Below are positions 33,790 to 42,547 of a stretch of DNA of 64,000 bases, piece after piece; positions within the stretch are counted from its first letter, which is position 1, and every line of letters begins with the position of its first letter. The notes under the pieces were generated by a model. It did not search any database. It had not been told where the DNA came from and saw nothing but the letters and a program-made list of their open reading frames with translations. The DNA is from Asanoa iriomotensis (GTDB lineage Bacteria > Actinomycetota > Actinomycetes > Mycobacteriales > Micromonosporaceae). A program made the position numbers and the translations under genes. Location of the stretch: NCBI RefSeq assembly GCF_016862515.1, contig NZ_BONC01000012.1:62001-126000 (forward strand). Direction: 5' to 3'.

Positions 33790-34764
33790 TTACCCTGCGC
33801 CGTCACCCGCCGACTCGACCACACCGTCCGGTTTGTGACCCAGCAGGAAGTCCGTCACCTGTTCGGCGCAGCGCCGGCGCAGGTTCTCCTGAGCCAGCGC
33901 GCCGCGCCCACCGGTGTGCGCGGTGAGGATCACGTTGGTGAAGCCGTCGGTGATCACGCTGTGCCACCTTTGCTCGTCCGTCGTCACGTCCAGGCCCACG
34001 CCCGCGACGACGCCGGCCCGGGCGGCCTTCTCCAGCGCGTCCTCGTCGACGACCCCGGCGCGGGCGGCGTTGACGACGACGAGGCCGGGTCGGGCGGCGG
34101 CCAGCGCCGCGGCGTCGAGCAGGCCGCGGGTGGCGGGCGTCAGCGGGGTGTGCACCGAGACCGCGTCGGCGACCGCGAGCGCCTCCGCCAGCGGCACGAC
34201 GCGGGCGCCGTCGACGGCCGTCACGAACGGGTCGACGACGAGCACTTCGCGGAACAGGCCGGCCGCCTTGGCGACCAGACGCCGGCCGATGCGGCCGCCG
34301 CCGAGGACGGCGAGGACGGTGCGACCCAGCGGGCGCGAGCGGTCGACGGCCGCGCGGGCCAGGTCGACCCGGTCCCGCAGCGCCGCGTCGTGGGCGGCCG
34401 GAACGCCGCGCAGCAACGCGACCAGCATCGCGAGGGCGTGGTCGGAGACCTCGTCCACGGTCGCGTCGGTCACGTTGGTCACGGTCACGCCGTGCGCGGC
34501 CGCGGCCGCGAGGTCCACATTGTCGACGCCGACCCCGCGCCGCGCGACCATCCGCAGGTCGGGCAGGAACGGGAAGACGGCGGCGTCGAACGGCTCGACC
34601 GCACCGAGGATGACGACCCGGGCGCCGGCGGCGTTGGCGACGATCTCCTCCCGGGAGCCCAGCGGACGCAGTTCGACGCGGCACGGCACGCGGTCCGCGA
34701 TGCCGGTCTCGAAGGGCGTCAGCGGGCCGATCCGGGCGCTGAGCACCACGAGCGGGCTCACCAT
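33790..34764 (-). CDS. 2-hydroxyacid dehydrogenase (D-isomer type)
   Basis: 324-aa NAD-binding enzyme with V-L-G-G-G-R-I-G-R near 153, R-R-G-V-G-V-D-N-V-D near 78, V-N-A-A-R-A-G-V-V near 230 and a catalytic His in L-T-A-H-T-G near 284. ATG at 34764 overlaps the FAH stop by 7 nt; GTG at 34761 would give the GTGA overlap common in this operon. It probably reduces or oxidises a 2-oxo/2-hydroxy acid intermediate. Confidence 0.85.
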   Translation of the reverse strand: MVSPLVVLSARIGPLTPFETGIADRVPCRVELRPLGSREEIVANAAGARVVILGAVEPFDAAVFPFLPDLRMVARRGVGVDNVDLAAAAAHGVTVTNVTDATVDEVSDHALAMLVALLRGVPAAHDAALRDRVDLARAAVDRSRPLGRTVLAVLGGGRIGRRLVAKAAGLFREVLVVDPFVTAVDGARVVPLAEALAVADAVSVHTPLTPATRGLLDAAALAAARPGLVVVNAARAGVVDEDALEKAARAGVVAGVGLDVTTDEQRWHSVITDGFTNVILTAHTGGRGALAQENLRRRCAEQVTDFLLGHKPDGVVESAGDGAG

Positions 34765-35603
34765 GACCGCCTCCGCACCGACATCTCCAGCGTGCCGACA
34801 CCTGAGACAGTCAACGCGAGCTTGTCACCCGGCACGATCGCGCCGACACCGCCCGGGGTGCCGGTCGCGATCACGTCCCCGGGCTCGAGGGGCACGAGTT
34901 GGGACGCCTTCGCGACCAGGTCCGGCACGTCGACGATCAACTCGTCGAGCCCGCCACGTTGCCGCTCCTCACCGTTGAGCGACAGCGACAGGGTCAGCGC
35001 GGCCGGATCCGGCACTTCGTCGGCGGTGAGCACCAGCGGACCGATCGGGGTGAACGTCCGGAACGACTTGCGCATCGACCGGTCCTCCTGGCCTTCCGGG
35101 CCGATCCGCATCGTGATGTCGAGCAGCCCGGTGTAGCCGAGCACGTGCGCCAGCGCTTCGGACCGGCTGACGCCGCGCGCCGGGCGGCCGATCACGACGG
35201 CGATCTCGCCCTCGTAGTGGAACTCGCGGCCGGGCAGGTCGGGCAGCTCGACCGCGCCGTCCGGCCCGGTGACGCTGGCGGGCGCGAGCACGATCAGGCC
35301 CATCTGCCGGGCGTCGAGCGTGCCCTTGTCAGGGCTGCGGTCGCCGAGCTCCCCTCGGTGCGGTGCGTAGTTGACCGGCGCGGCGAGCACGGTCCGCGGG
35401 CACGGGCTCGGTGCCGTCAACGGCAACGACGACAGGGGTACGCCGTCCCCGGCGTCGACCAGCGCCCGCACCGCGTCCACACAGGACGGGTAGGCCGCCA
35501 GCCGCGCTGTCGGCGAGTCGCCGGGCAACGCCGCGGTCACGTCGACGGCCCGCTCGCCGGAGACCGCCACGATCCGGCCGTCGGTCAGCACGCCCAGCCT
35601 CAT
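34758..35603 (-). CDS. Fumarylacetoacetate hydrolase family protein
   Basis: 281-aa FAH-fold enzyme with L-A-A-P-V-N-Y near 72, the metal Glu pair in Y-E-G-E-I-A near 131, R-K-S-F-R-T-F near 178 and A-T-G-T-P-G-G-V-G near 255. The N-terminal 65 residues form the usual lid domain. Related enzymes cleave acylpyruvates or decarboxylate/isomerise oxo-dicarboxylates. ATG at 35603 overlaps the LLM stop as ATGA. Part of the TctCBA operon. Confidence 0.87.
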   Translation of the reverse strand: MRLGVLTDGRIVAVSGERAVDVTAALPGDSPTARLAAYPSCVDAVRALVDAGDGVPLSSLPLTAPSPCPRTVLAAPVNYAPHRGELGDRSPDKGTLDARQMGLIVLAPASVTGPDGAVELPDLPGREFHYEGEIAVVIGRPARGVSRSEALAHVLGYTGLLDITMRIGPEGQEDRSMRKSFRTFTPIGPLVLTADEVPDPAALTLSLSLNGEERQRGGLDELIVDVPDLVAKASQLVPLEPGDVIATGTPGGVGAIVPGDKLALTVSGVGTLEMSVRRRSW

Positions 35604-36607
35604 ACGCCCACTCCGAACTTGGGCATGATCTGCGAGCGGTAGACCTCGATGCCCCGGTGCACGGCGTCGACGTCGTCGAGGGGGACGAAGCCGACGGTCA
35701 CGTACTCGACGCCCGCGTCCACGTACCGCTGGATGCTCTTGACGACGTCCTGCGGGTCCCCCGCCAGGGCGATCCCGGTCTCCTGGAAGCGGTCCAGCGG
35801 CCAGTCGGACCAGTCGTCGCGACGGCGCAGCACCGACAGGCCCTGCTCGACCCGGGCAGGGTCCTCGTCGACGACCGTGTAGAACATCGCACCGCCGTGG
35901 ATGTGCCGCCCGGCCGCCTCCCGCGCCTCCGACAGCGCCGACCGGAAGAACTCCGGGTCCAGCCCGCCGCCTTGCGGCGTGGCCGGCGACCAGCCGTCGG
36001 CGATCTCGGGCAGCAGGCGGCGGATCCACTTCGACGCGCCGCCCAGCCAGATCTCCGGACGCTCCTGCACGGGTTTGGGCCAGAACGGGATCGCGTCGAC
36101 CTGGTAATGCTCGCCGTGGAACGTCACCGGCTCCGGGTCCGTCCACAGTGCCCGGATGAGCTGGACGCCCTCGCGCAGCCGGGCGACCCGCTCGCGCAGG
36201 CCGGGATATGGGAAGCCGAACGACTCGTACTCGATCTGCTGATGCCCGGCGCCGACCTGCAGCAGCAGCCGCCCGTTGGAGATGTGGTCGACGGTCATCC
36301 CCCACTTGGCGACGAACGCCGGGTGGCGCAGCCCGATCGGCGTGACCTGCGGGCCGAGCTTGACCCGCGAGGTGACCGCGGCGAGCCCGGCGAGGGCCGT
36401 CCACGCGTCGTAGAAGAACGGTCGTTCCGGGTCCGCGTTGGTGTAGCCGGACAGGCGGCTGCCGGGCAGCAGCAGGTGGTCGATGACGAAGACGCCGTCG
36501 AAGCCGGCGTCCTCGGCGTGCTTCGCGAGGTCGGCGAGGTCGGCGAAGGTGACGCCGTCGCGCTGGCCGTGGATCGACAGCTTGAGACCGAACCGCACCG
36601 TGCTCAT
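35600..36607 (-). CDS. LLM class oxidoreductase (F420 or FMN dependent)
   Basis: 335-aa luciferase-like enzyme: F-G-L-K-L-S near 5, F-V-I-D-H-L-L-L near 42, G-R-L-L-L-Q-V-G-A-G-H near 110, and P-E-I-W-L-G-G-A-S near 182. ATG at 36607 overlaps the flavoprotein stop (ATGA), and its stop overlaps the FAH start (ATGA). It may perform a hydride transfer or oxygenation in the catabolic pathway. Confidence 0.86.
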   Translation of the reverse strand: MSTVRFGLKLSIHGQRDGVTFADLADLAKHAEDAGFDGVFVIDHLLLPGSRLSGYTNADPERPFFYDAWTALAGLAAVTSRVKLGPQVTPIGLRHPAFVAKWGMTVDHISNGRLLLQVGAGHQQIEYESFGFPYPGLRERVARLREGVQLIRALWTDPEPVTFHGEHYQVDAIPFWPKPVQERPEIWLGGASKWIRRLLPEIADGWSPATPQGGGLDPEFFRSALSEAREAAGRHIHGGAMFYTVVDEDPARVEQGLSVLRRRDDWSDWPLDRFQETGIALAGDPQDVVKSIQRYVDAGVEYVTVGFVPLDDVDAVHRGIEVYRSQIMPKFGVGV

Positions 36608-38088
36608 CGCGCCCCCTTGGCGAACCGCCCGGCGCCGGTGCCCGCCGCGCGGCCGAACACGGCCCCGCTGGTGAGCCCGGAACCACCGGGGTAGTTGAAG
36701 TAGAAGAGGCCGCCGACCAGTTCGCCGGCCGCGTACAGGCCCGGGATGCGGTCGCCGCCGTCGTCGAGCACGTGCGCGTCCGGGTCGACCCGCAGGCCGC
36801 CGAAGGTGAACGTGATCCCGCAGGTGACCGCGTACGCCTCGAACGGCGGCGTGTCCAGCGCCTGCGCCCAGTTGGTCTTGTCGACGGCCAGGCCGGTGGT
36901 GGCGCGGCCGTCGAGGATGTTCGGGTTGAAAGTCGGGTCGGCGGGCACGGCGGCGTTGAACTCCGCCACGGTGCGGGCGAACGCGTCGGCGTGGATTCCG
37001 TCCATGCGCTTGGCCAGTTCCTCGATCGTGTCGGCCCGCACGCGGGTGACCTCGCGGATCCGGTACTCGTCGCGCAGCATCGGGACGACCTTCGCGTCGA
37101 ACACCTGCCACGCGTGCTGCCCGGGCTGGCGCAGGATCTCCCGGCCGTACTTGGCGTAGGTGTAGTTGCGGAAGTCGGCGCCCTCGTCGACGAACCGCTC
37201 GCCGTCACGGTTGACCACGATGCCGAGCGGATAGCTGTGCTTCTGGTACGCGTCGCCGATGCGCCGGTCGCCGAACTCGGGCGCGTTGAGCTCCCAGGCG
37301 ACGGCGTGGCAGCCCGACCAGTTGCCGGCGGCGCTGGCGCCGACGTCGAGCGCCATCCGGATGCCGTCGCCGGTGTCGTAGCGGGTGCCGCGCACCTTGG
37401 CCAGATCCCAGCCTGCGCCGAGGAACTGGGTGCGCCAGGCCGCGTTGGCCTGGAAACCGCCCGACGCGAGCACGACCGCGTCGCACGCGACCTCGGTCAG
37501 CGTGCGGTCACGTTCGAACCGGACACCGGTGATCCGGCCGTCGCGGACGACCAGGTCGCGGGCGCGGGAGTCGTAGGCGATGGTCACTCCCGCGCGCAGG
37601 CACGCGGCTTCGAGGAACTCCACGAGGCCCTGCCCGCCGCCGCTGACCTCCACGGCGATCCCGCCCCAGAATGTGAAGCGACCGTCCACGTTGTACGCCT
37701 GCCGCCCGTAGCTGGGCACGAACCGCACGCCGTTGGCGCGCTGCCAGGCGATCGCGGCGGCGCCCCGGGTGACCAGGGCGGTCACGAGGTCCGGATCGGC
37801 CCGGTGCTCGGTGACCCGGGCCATGTCGTCGAAGAAGTCGGCCTCGGTGTAGGAGCCGAACTCGGTGGTGGCCCGCTGCGCCTCGGACAGGTCCGGCACG
37901 AGCGCGGCGACGTCCGCGGCGGTGTAGGGGAAGCGGACGATGCCGCCGGTGTAGGCGGTGTTGCCGCCGCGCTCGCGGTGCGGTGCCCGTTCGAGCAGCA
38001 GGACCTCGGCGCCCTGCTCCCGGGCGGCCAGCGCGGCACTCATCGCGGCGTTGCCGCCGCCCACCACCACCACGTCAGGTCGACCCAT
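36604..38088 (-). CDS. FAD-dependent tricarballylate dehydrogenase-like protein (TcuA/CobZ family)
   Basis: 494-aa flavoprotein of the fumarate reductase/succinate dehydrogenase family. FAD-binding V-V-V-G-G-G-N-A-A-M-S-A-A-L-A near 6, E-R-A-P-H-R-E-R-G-G-N-T near 34, D-A-V-V-L-A-S-G-G-F near 203, and C-terminal G-L-Y-A-A-G-E-L-V-G-G near 450. The closest family I recognise is TcuA, which oxidises tricarballylate to cis-aconitate with transport by a citrate-type permease; here the neighbour is a tripartite tricarboxylate transporter. ATG at 38088 overlaps the tctA stop by 14 nt. Exact acid unknown. Confidence 0.85.
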   Translation of the reverse strand: MGRPDVVVVGGGNAAMSAALAAREQGAEVLLLERAPHRERGGNTAYTGGIVRFPYTAADVAALVPDLSEAQRATTEFGSYTEADFFDDMARVTEHRADPDLVTALVTRGAAAIAWQRANGVRFVPSYGRQAYNVDGRFTFWGGIAVEVSGGGQGLVEFLEAACLRAGVTIAYDSRARDLVVRDGRITGVRFERDRTLTEVACDAVVLASGGFQANAAWRTQFLGAGWDLAKVRGTRYDTGDGIRMALDVGASAAGNWSGCHAVAWELNAPEFGDRRIGDAYQKHSYPLGIVVNRDGERFVDEGADFRNYTYAKYGREILRQPGQHAWQVFDAKVVPMLRDEYRIREVTRVRADTIEELAKRMDGIHADAFARTVAEFNAAVPADPTFNPNILDGRATTGLAVDKTNWAQALDTPPFEAYAVTCGITFTFGGLRVDPDAHVLDDGGDRIPGLYAAGELVGGLFYFNYPGGSGLTSGAVFGRAAGTGAGRFAKGAR

Positions 38089-39748
38089 GTGTGCCCCGAT
38101 CCTTGTGGTCCTCGTCGGAAGTGCCGGTGTCGTGCTCGGTGATGACGCGGCCACCGAGGTCGGCCACGGTGGTTTGCCGCTCGCCGGGCTCTTCGGGGCC
38201 GGGTTGCGGCCCGGCCATCACCGGCACCGCGGCGTCGTCAAGGCCCGCTGCCGCTGCCCGGGCCCGGCGGCCTTCCTTGACCGTGCCGTGGATGCCGAAG
38301 ATCAGCAGGGCGATCGACATCGCGACGAGGATCGCGGTGACGGGCCGGGTGATGAACTGGCCGAAGCTGCTGTCGGTGAGCAGGATGCCGTGCCGCAGGT
38401 AGCCCTCGAAGTCGTGGCCGAGCGTGACCGCGAGCGCGAAAGCGGCGACGGAGTAGCCGTAGCGGAGCATGAAGTACCCGACGAGGCCGAAGAAGATCAT
38501 GACGCCGACGTCGAAGACGGCGTTGCGTAGCGCGTAGACGCCGACCATCGAGAGCAGCAGCGCCATCACCAGCACGACCGAGCGGTCGAGGCGCACGAGT
38601 CGCAGCATCATCTTGGCCAGCGGCCAGCCGACCAGCGCGAGCACGATGGTGCCGCCGATCAGCCCGGCGGTGCTCGCGTAGAGCATCTCCGGGGTCTCCT
38701 TGACCAGCAGCGGCCCGGGCACGAGGCCGTGCACGGTCAGGGCGGCCAGCAGGAGCACCATCGAGCCGCTGCCGGGGATGCCGAACCCGAAGGTGGGCAC
38801 CATCTCGCCGGACTGCGAGGCGTTCTGCGCGGACTCGTTGGCGGCCAGGCCTTCGACGCTGCCCTCGCCGTACTCCTCCGGGTGTTTGGAGGTGAGCTTG
38901 GCCTGTTGGTAGGCGACAAAGGCCGACGAGACGCCGCCACCGCCGGGGATGGCGCCCATGATGGTGCCCCAGACGGTGCCGATGCCGATCGGCCGCAGGG
39001 TGCGGCGCACCAGGTTCCAGCGCGGGAACTTGGCGTCCACAGTGGCCTTGGTCTGCCGCCAGTCGAAGACCTGCCGGCACGAGCGGATCAGCTCGCTGAC
39101 CGCCAACGCGCCGATCACGACCGGCACGATCTCCAGACCGCCGCGCAGGTCGACGGAGCCGAAGGTGAACCGGCCGGTCAGCGCGACCGGGTCGGGCCCG
39201 ATCATCGTGACCGCGAGCCCGAGCGCGCCCGCGATCAGACCCTTGAACACGTTCTTGCCGGTGAGGCTGATGATGGCGACGATGCCGAGCAGTTGGAGAG
39301 CCCATAACTCAGGCGAAAGGAACACATAGAGCAACTGCGCTAATGGTACGACCATCGCCACGAAGAAGATGGCGGAGATGAGCTGGCCGAGCAGCGCGGC
39401 GATGTACTGGGTGCCCAGCGCGACGCCGCTCTGGCCCTTCTGGTGGAGCTTGTAGCCGTCGAGCGCGGTGAGCACCGCCGACGGTGTGCCGGGCACACCG
39501 ACGAGGATCGCCGGGATGCTGTTGCCGTAGTTGGTGCCGACGGTGATCGCGACGAGGAACGCGACCGCGGTGATCGGGCGCAGGCCGAACGTGAACGGCA
39601 GGGCGATGCCGACGGCGAGCGTCGTGGTCATGCCGGGGATCGCGCCCGCGACACTGCCCAGGATCGCGCCGAGCGCGATCGCCAGCAGCACCGCCGGGTC
39701 GCCGAGCATCGTCGTGGCGTTGCCGAACGTGTTGAGGAACAGGTCCAT
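38075..39748 (-). CDS. tctA: Tripartite tricarboxylate transporter, large membrane subunit TctA
   Basis: 557-aa permease with about 12 helices. Family motifs: G-A-I-P-G-M-T near 35, G-T-N-Y-G-N-S-I-P-A-I-L near 71, P-G-T-P-S-A near 87, and the second repeat G-A-I-P-G-G-G-G near 268 with G-E-M-V-P-T-F-G-F-G-I-P-G near 315. It imports a carboxylate delivered by TctC using an ion gradient. It has an unusually long acidic cytoplasmic tail (~500-557). Order tctC - amidohydrolase - tctB - tctA. Confidence 0.93.
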   Translation of the reverse strand: MDLFLNTFGNATTMLGDPAVLLAIALGAILGSVAGAIPGMTTTLAVGIALPFTFGLRPITAVAFLVAITVGTNYGNSIPAILVGVPGTPSAVLTALDGYKLHQKGQSGVALGTQYIAALLGQLISAIFFVAMVVPLAQLLYVFLSPELWALQLLGIVAIISLTGKNVFKGLIAGALGLAVTMIGPDPVALTGRFTFGSVDLRGGLEIVPVVIGALAVSELIRSCRQVFDWRQTKATVDAKFPRWNLVRRTLRPIGIGTVWGTIMGAIPGGGGVSSAFVAYQQAKLTSKHPEEYGEGSVEGLAANESAQNASQSGEMVPTFGFGIPGSGSMVLLLAALTVHGLVPGPLLVKETPEMLYASTAGLIGGTIVLALVGWPLAKMMLRLVRLDRSVVLVMALLLSMVGVYALRNAVFDVGVMIFFGLVGYFMLRYGYSVAAFALAVTLGHDFEGYLRHGILLTDSSFGQFITRPVTAILVAMSIALLIFGIHGTVKEGRRARAAAAGLDDAAVPVMAGPQPGPEEPGERQTTVADLGGRVITEHDTGTSDEDHKDRGTHGST

Positions 39749-39760
39749 GGTCGCCGTCTC

Positions 39761-40264
39761 TCAGCCGATGTAGCCGATGTAGGGGTCCAGCGGACCGAGC
39801 GGGAGCCGCACGCCGAGCAGGATGTCGAACACGCCGAAGATGACGACGACGGCGCCGACGGTGAGCAGGCCGAGCCGGACGGGCCGGCGTACTCCCATGA
39901 TCCAGAGCAGGATCGCGACCAGGAACGGCGTGAGGATGAGGAAGCCGACCGCCTCGAGCAGCGCCACGTAGGCGAAGCAGAGCGCCCAGACGACCAGCGA
40001 GCGGGTGGTCGACGCCGGCACGTCGGGCTCGTCGCTGGTGCCTTCGGCGGGCACGACCGCCGGGTCGACCTTCCAGCGGATGAGCCGGCGGCCGGCCAGG
40101 AACAGGCCACCTGCGAGGATCAGGGCGCCGGTGATGATCGGCAGGGCGCGGGAGCCGATCGGGTCCCGGATGCGACCCAGGTTGATCTGGGTGCCCAGGA
40201 CCACGATCGTCAGGCCCAGCAGCGCGATGGCCAGAGCCACCGTGAGGTCTTTGCGCTTGTCCAT
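39761..40264 (-). CDS. tctB: Tripartite tricarboxylate transporter, small membrane subunit TctB
   Basis: 167-aa protein with four predicted helices and the TctB-like pattern R-I-R-D-P-I-G-S-R-A-L-P near 31. Lies 12 bp before tctA. It completes the TctABC uptake system. Confidence 0.88.
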   Translation of the reverse strand: MDKRKDLTVALAIALLGLTIVVLGTQINLGRIRDPIGSRALPIITGALILAGGLFLAGRRLIRWKVDPAVVPAEGTSDEPDVPASTTRSLVVWALCFAYVALLEAVGFLILTPFLVAILLWIMGVRRPVRLGLLTVGAVVVIFGVFDILLGVRLPLGPLDPYIGYIG

Positions 40265-40297
40265 CGCGCGTCGCCTCTCTTGCGGGTACGGGGGATG

Positions 40298-41314
40298 TCA
40301 GGCGGCCGGTGCGGGGGTGAGTTTGAGCGCGGTGGCGAGGTTGCCGCCGAGGATCGCGGCCTTCTCGTCGTCGGTGAACGCGTCCGAGGCACGGATCTCG
40401 AGCGCCGCGTTGGTCATGCCCATGTCGGCGGGGAAGTCGGTGCCGAGCACGACCCGGTCGACACCGACGAAGTCGACGAGGTGCCGCAGGGTCCGTTCGT
40501 CGTGGGTGAGGCTGTCGTAGAAGAACCGGCGGTAGAGCAGGGCCGGCGAACGGTCCGGTGTGGACTCGACCTCGTTGCGCACCTGCCAGGTGTGCGCGAA
40601 GCGGCCGAGTGCGGCGGCGGTGTAGCCACCGCCGTGTGCCAGGCAGATGTGCAGCCGCGGCACCTGGGCGAGGCGGCCGCTCATCATCAGCGACGCGGCG
40701 GCCACGGTGGTCTCGAACGGGTTGCCGATCGCGTTGCGCAGGTAGTAGCTGCCCAGCGCCTCCCGGCCGCGCTGGTCCATGGGGTGGATGAAGACGAACG
40801 CGTCGAGGTCCTGTGCCGCGGTGAAGAACGGTGCCAGCTCGTCCGCGTCGAGGTTGACGCCGTTCACGTTGGTGCCGATGGCGACGCCGGCCATGCCGGG
40901 CAGGGCCATCAGCCGTTCGAGCTCGGTGACGGACGCGTCGACGTCCTGCAGGGGAAGGGTTCCCAGGCCGAGGAACCGGCCCGGGAACCGCTTCGTCAGT
41001 GCGGAGAGCTCGTCGTTCACGTCCCGCGCGGCCGCGGCGTTGTCGGCAGCCGGCACCTCGTAACGGAACAGGGGTGGCAGCATCGAGAGCATCTCGATGT
41101 CGACGCCGCGCGCGTCCATGCGGGCGACGCGCTGCTCCATCGGCTCGAAGTGCAGCGGGGAGCCGAACTTCATGCGGCGCGGACCGGTCTCCGAGACGAG
41201 GATCCCGTTCTCGTCCCGGCTGAACACGGTGCCGTGCCAGTCCTCGCCCCGCTCGTGGGCCCGCCGCCCGGACTCGGGCAGGAAGTGGCAGTGAACGTCG
41301 ATTCTCACCGGCAC
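40298..41314 (-). CDS. Amidohydrolase family protein (ACMSD/decarboxylase-like)
   Basis: 338-aa TIM-barrel metal enzyme. Metal ligands are expected in D-V-H-C-H-F (His8/His10), F-I-H-P (~174), L-A-H-G-G-G (~226) and G-T-D-F-P (~289). The H-x-H start without a bridging Lys and the H-P-M/H-G-G-G pattern fit the aminocarboxymuconate-semialdehyde/gamma-resorcylate decarboxylase branch (amidohydrolase_2). GTG at 41314 directly follows the tctC stop; GTG at 41308 is an alternative. It may decarboxylate or hydrolyse the imported acid. Confidence 0.85.
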   Translation of the reverse strand: MPVRIDVHCHFLPESGRRAHERGEDWHGTVFSRDENGILVSETGPRRMKFGSPLHFEPMEQRVARMDARGVDIEMLSMLPPLFRYEVPAADNAAAARDVNDELSALTKRFPGRFLGLGTLPLQDVDASVTELERLMALPGMAGVAIGTNVNGVNLDADELAPFFTAAQDLDAFVFIHPMDQRGREALGSYYLRNAIGNPFETTVAAASLMMSGRLAQVPRLHICLAHGGGYTAAALGRFAHTWQVRNEVESTPDRSPALLYRRFFYDSLTHDERTLRHLVDFVGVDRVVLGTDFPADMGMTNAALEIRASDAFTDDEKAAILGGNLATALKLTPAPAA

Positions 41315-42400
41315 CTACTTCTGGTCGTAGCCGAGACCGAGGTCGCGGATGATGGGTTCGGCGAACGTGCGGGCGTCGGCGACGATCTTCTTGGTCTGCT
41401 CGCCGTCGAGGATGATGCTGGCGGCGCCGGGCAGGTTGGCGATGCGGTCCTTGGGTGCGGCGCCCTCGCCGCCCTTCTTGAACAGCTCGAACAGCCAGTC
41501 CTTGTGGGCCTGCGGCACCTCGGGCGCGACGACGAAGCCGCGGTAGGAGACCCAGGGCTCGTCGGGCAGGCCGATGCCGGTGGTGGTGACGGCCTTGGAC
41601 CAGTCACCGGGTGCGTTGGCCTCCTTGGAGACGACCAGCAGGACCTTGACCTTGCCGGCCTGCTCGTGGCTGCGGGCGACCGAGGGAGTGAGCATGGTGA
41701 AGTCGCCTTCGCCGGCGGCGACCGCGGTGGCGGCCTCCACGCTGGCGTCGGCGGGGATCTTCTTGGCTGTCCAGTTGCCGGCCGACATCAGCCGGGTGGT
41801 GGCGATGTCGAGCAGGCTGCCGGTGGCGGCGACGTACTTCAGGGTGTTGGGGCTGGCCTTCGCCGCGTCGACCATCTCCTGGTAGGTGTTCCAGGGCGCG
41901 TCGGAGCGGGTGACCATGACGAACGGGGTCTGCTCGGTGACGACGACCGGGTTGAAGTCGTCGAGCGTCATCCCGAACTCCTTCTCGATCGGCTCGGTGA
42001 GCAGGTCGAGGGAGGCGCCGACCATGGCGGCGACCTCGGCGTAGTAGCCGTCCTTGCCGCCGTTCTGGTCCTGCATGTACTGGATGCCGGCCCAGGTGCC
42101 GAAGGTCGGGTAGTTCTGGTCGCGGACCTCGATCGGGACGGGGGAAACGTCCTTGAGGGCGGTCTGCATGGCGCGTGCGTAGAGGCCGTCGTCGTGGCTG
42201 GGCGCGTCGGCGTTGAGCAGCACGATGGGCTTCGACGGGAAGCCGTCCGGGAGCGGCTGCAGGACGCCGTCCTTGTATTGCGGGGTCCAGCCTTCGTTGC
42301 TGGTTCCGGAGCCACCGGATCCGTCGCGCGAGCCGCTGTTGCAGCCGGCGACGAGCAGTACGACGAGTGCAGCCGAAAGGGCATTCCTGATCTTGATCAC
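41315..42400 (-). CDS. tctC: Tripartite tricarboxylate transporter substrate-binding lipoprotein TctC
   Basis: 361-aa binding protein. The lipobox L-L-V-A-G-C gives a lipidated Cys near 20, followed by a Gly/Ser-rich linker. The mature protein has the Bug/TctC pattern with P-S-K-P-I-V-L near 55, G-S-L-L-D-I-A-T-T-R-L near 195 and G-L-P-D-E-P-W near 275. It captures a carboxylate for TctAB. First gene of the operon, about 80 bp downstream of the promoter. Confidence 0.9.
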   Translation of the reverse strand: MIKIRNALSAALVVLLVAGCNSGSRDGSGGSGTSNEGWTPQYKDGVLQPLPDGFPSKPIVLLNADAPSHDDGLYARAMQTALKDVSPVPIEVRDQNYPTFGTWAGIQYMQDQNGGKDGYYAEVAAMVGASLDLLTEPIEKEFGMTLDDFNPVVVTEQTPFVMVTRSDAPWNTYQEMVDAAKASPNTLKYVAATGSLLDIATTRLMSAGNWTAKKIPADASVEAATAVAAGEGDFTMLTPSVARSHEQAGKVKVLLVVSKEANAPGDWSKAVTTTGIGLPDEPWVSYRGFVVAPEVPQAHKDWLFELFKKGGEGAAPKDRIANLPGAASIILDGEQTKKIVADARTFAEPIIRDLGLGYDQK

Positions 42401-42480
42401 GATTGCCTCCAGTGTTGTGCCCGGTCCTTAGGCGCGAGCGGAAGGGCCGGCTGCTGAGCAGGTAAAATACACTGCGTGCT

Positions 42481-42510
42481 TTGTATACAGCGGAGTTCGA
42501 ACGCTGTCAA
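42481..42510 (-). promoter_or_regulatory. tctC operon promoter with GntR-type operator over the -10
   Basis: On the minus strand TTGACA (42505-42510) and TATACA (42482-42487) are separated by exactly 17 nt, near consensus. The -10 lies inside TTGTATACAG (42481-42490, + strand), whose core TGTATACA is palindromic. Binding there would block transcription. The rest of 42401-42547 shows nothing else. Confidence 0.75.
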
Positions 42511-42547
42511 CGAATCCTCACCAAGCTGAAACCCGCAAGAAACGCGG

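Noticed and set aside
39443-42457. 1004-codon open frame on + strand
   Set aside because: Antisense to tctA, tctB, the amidohydrolase and tctC, which have clear domain matches; the + product is low-complexity Arg/Gly/Glu.
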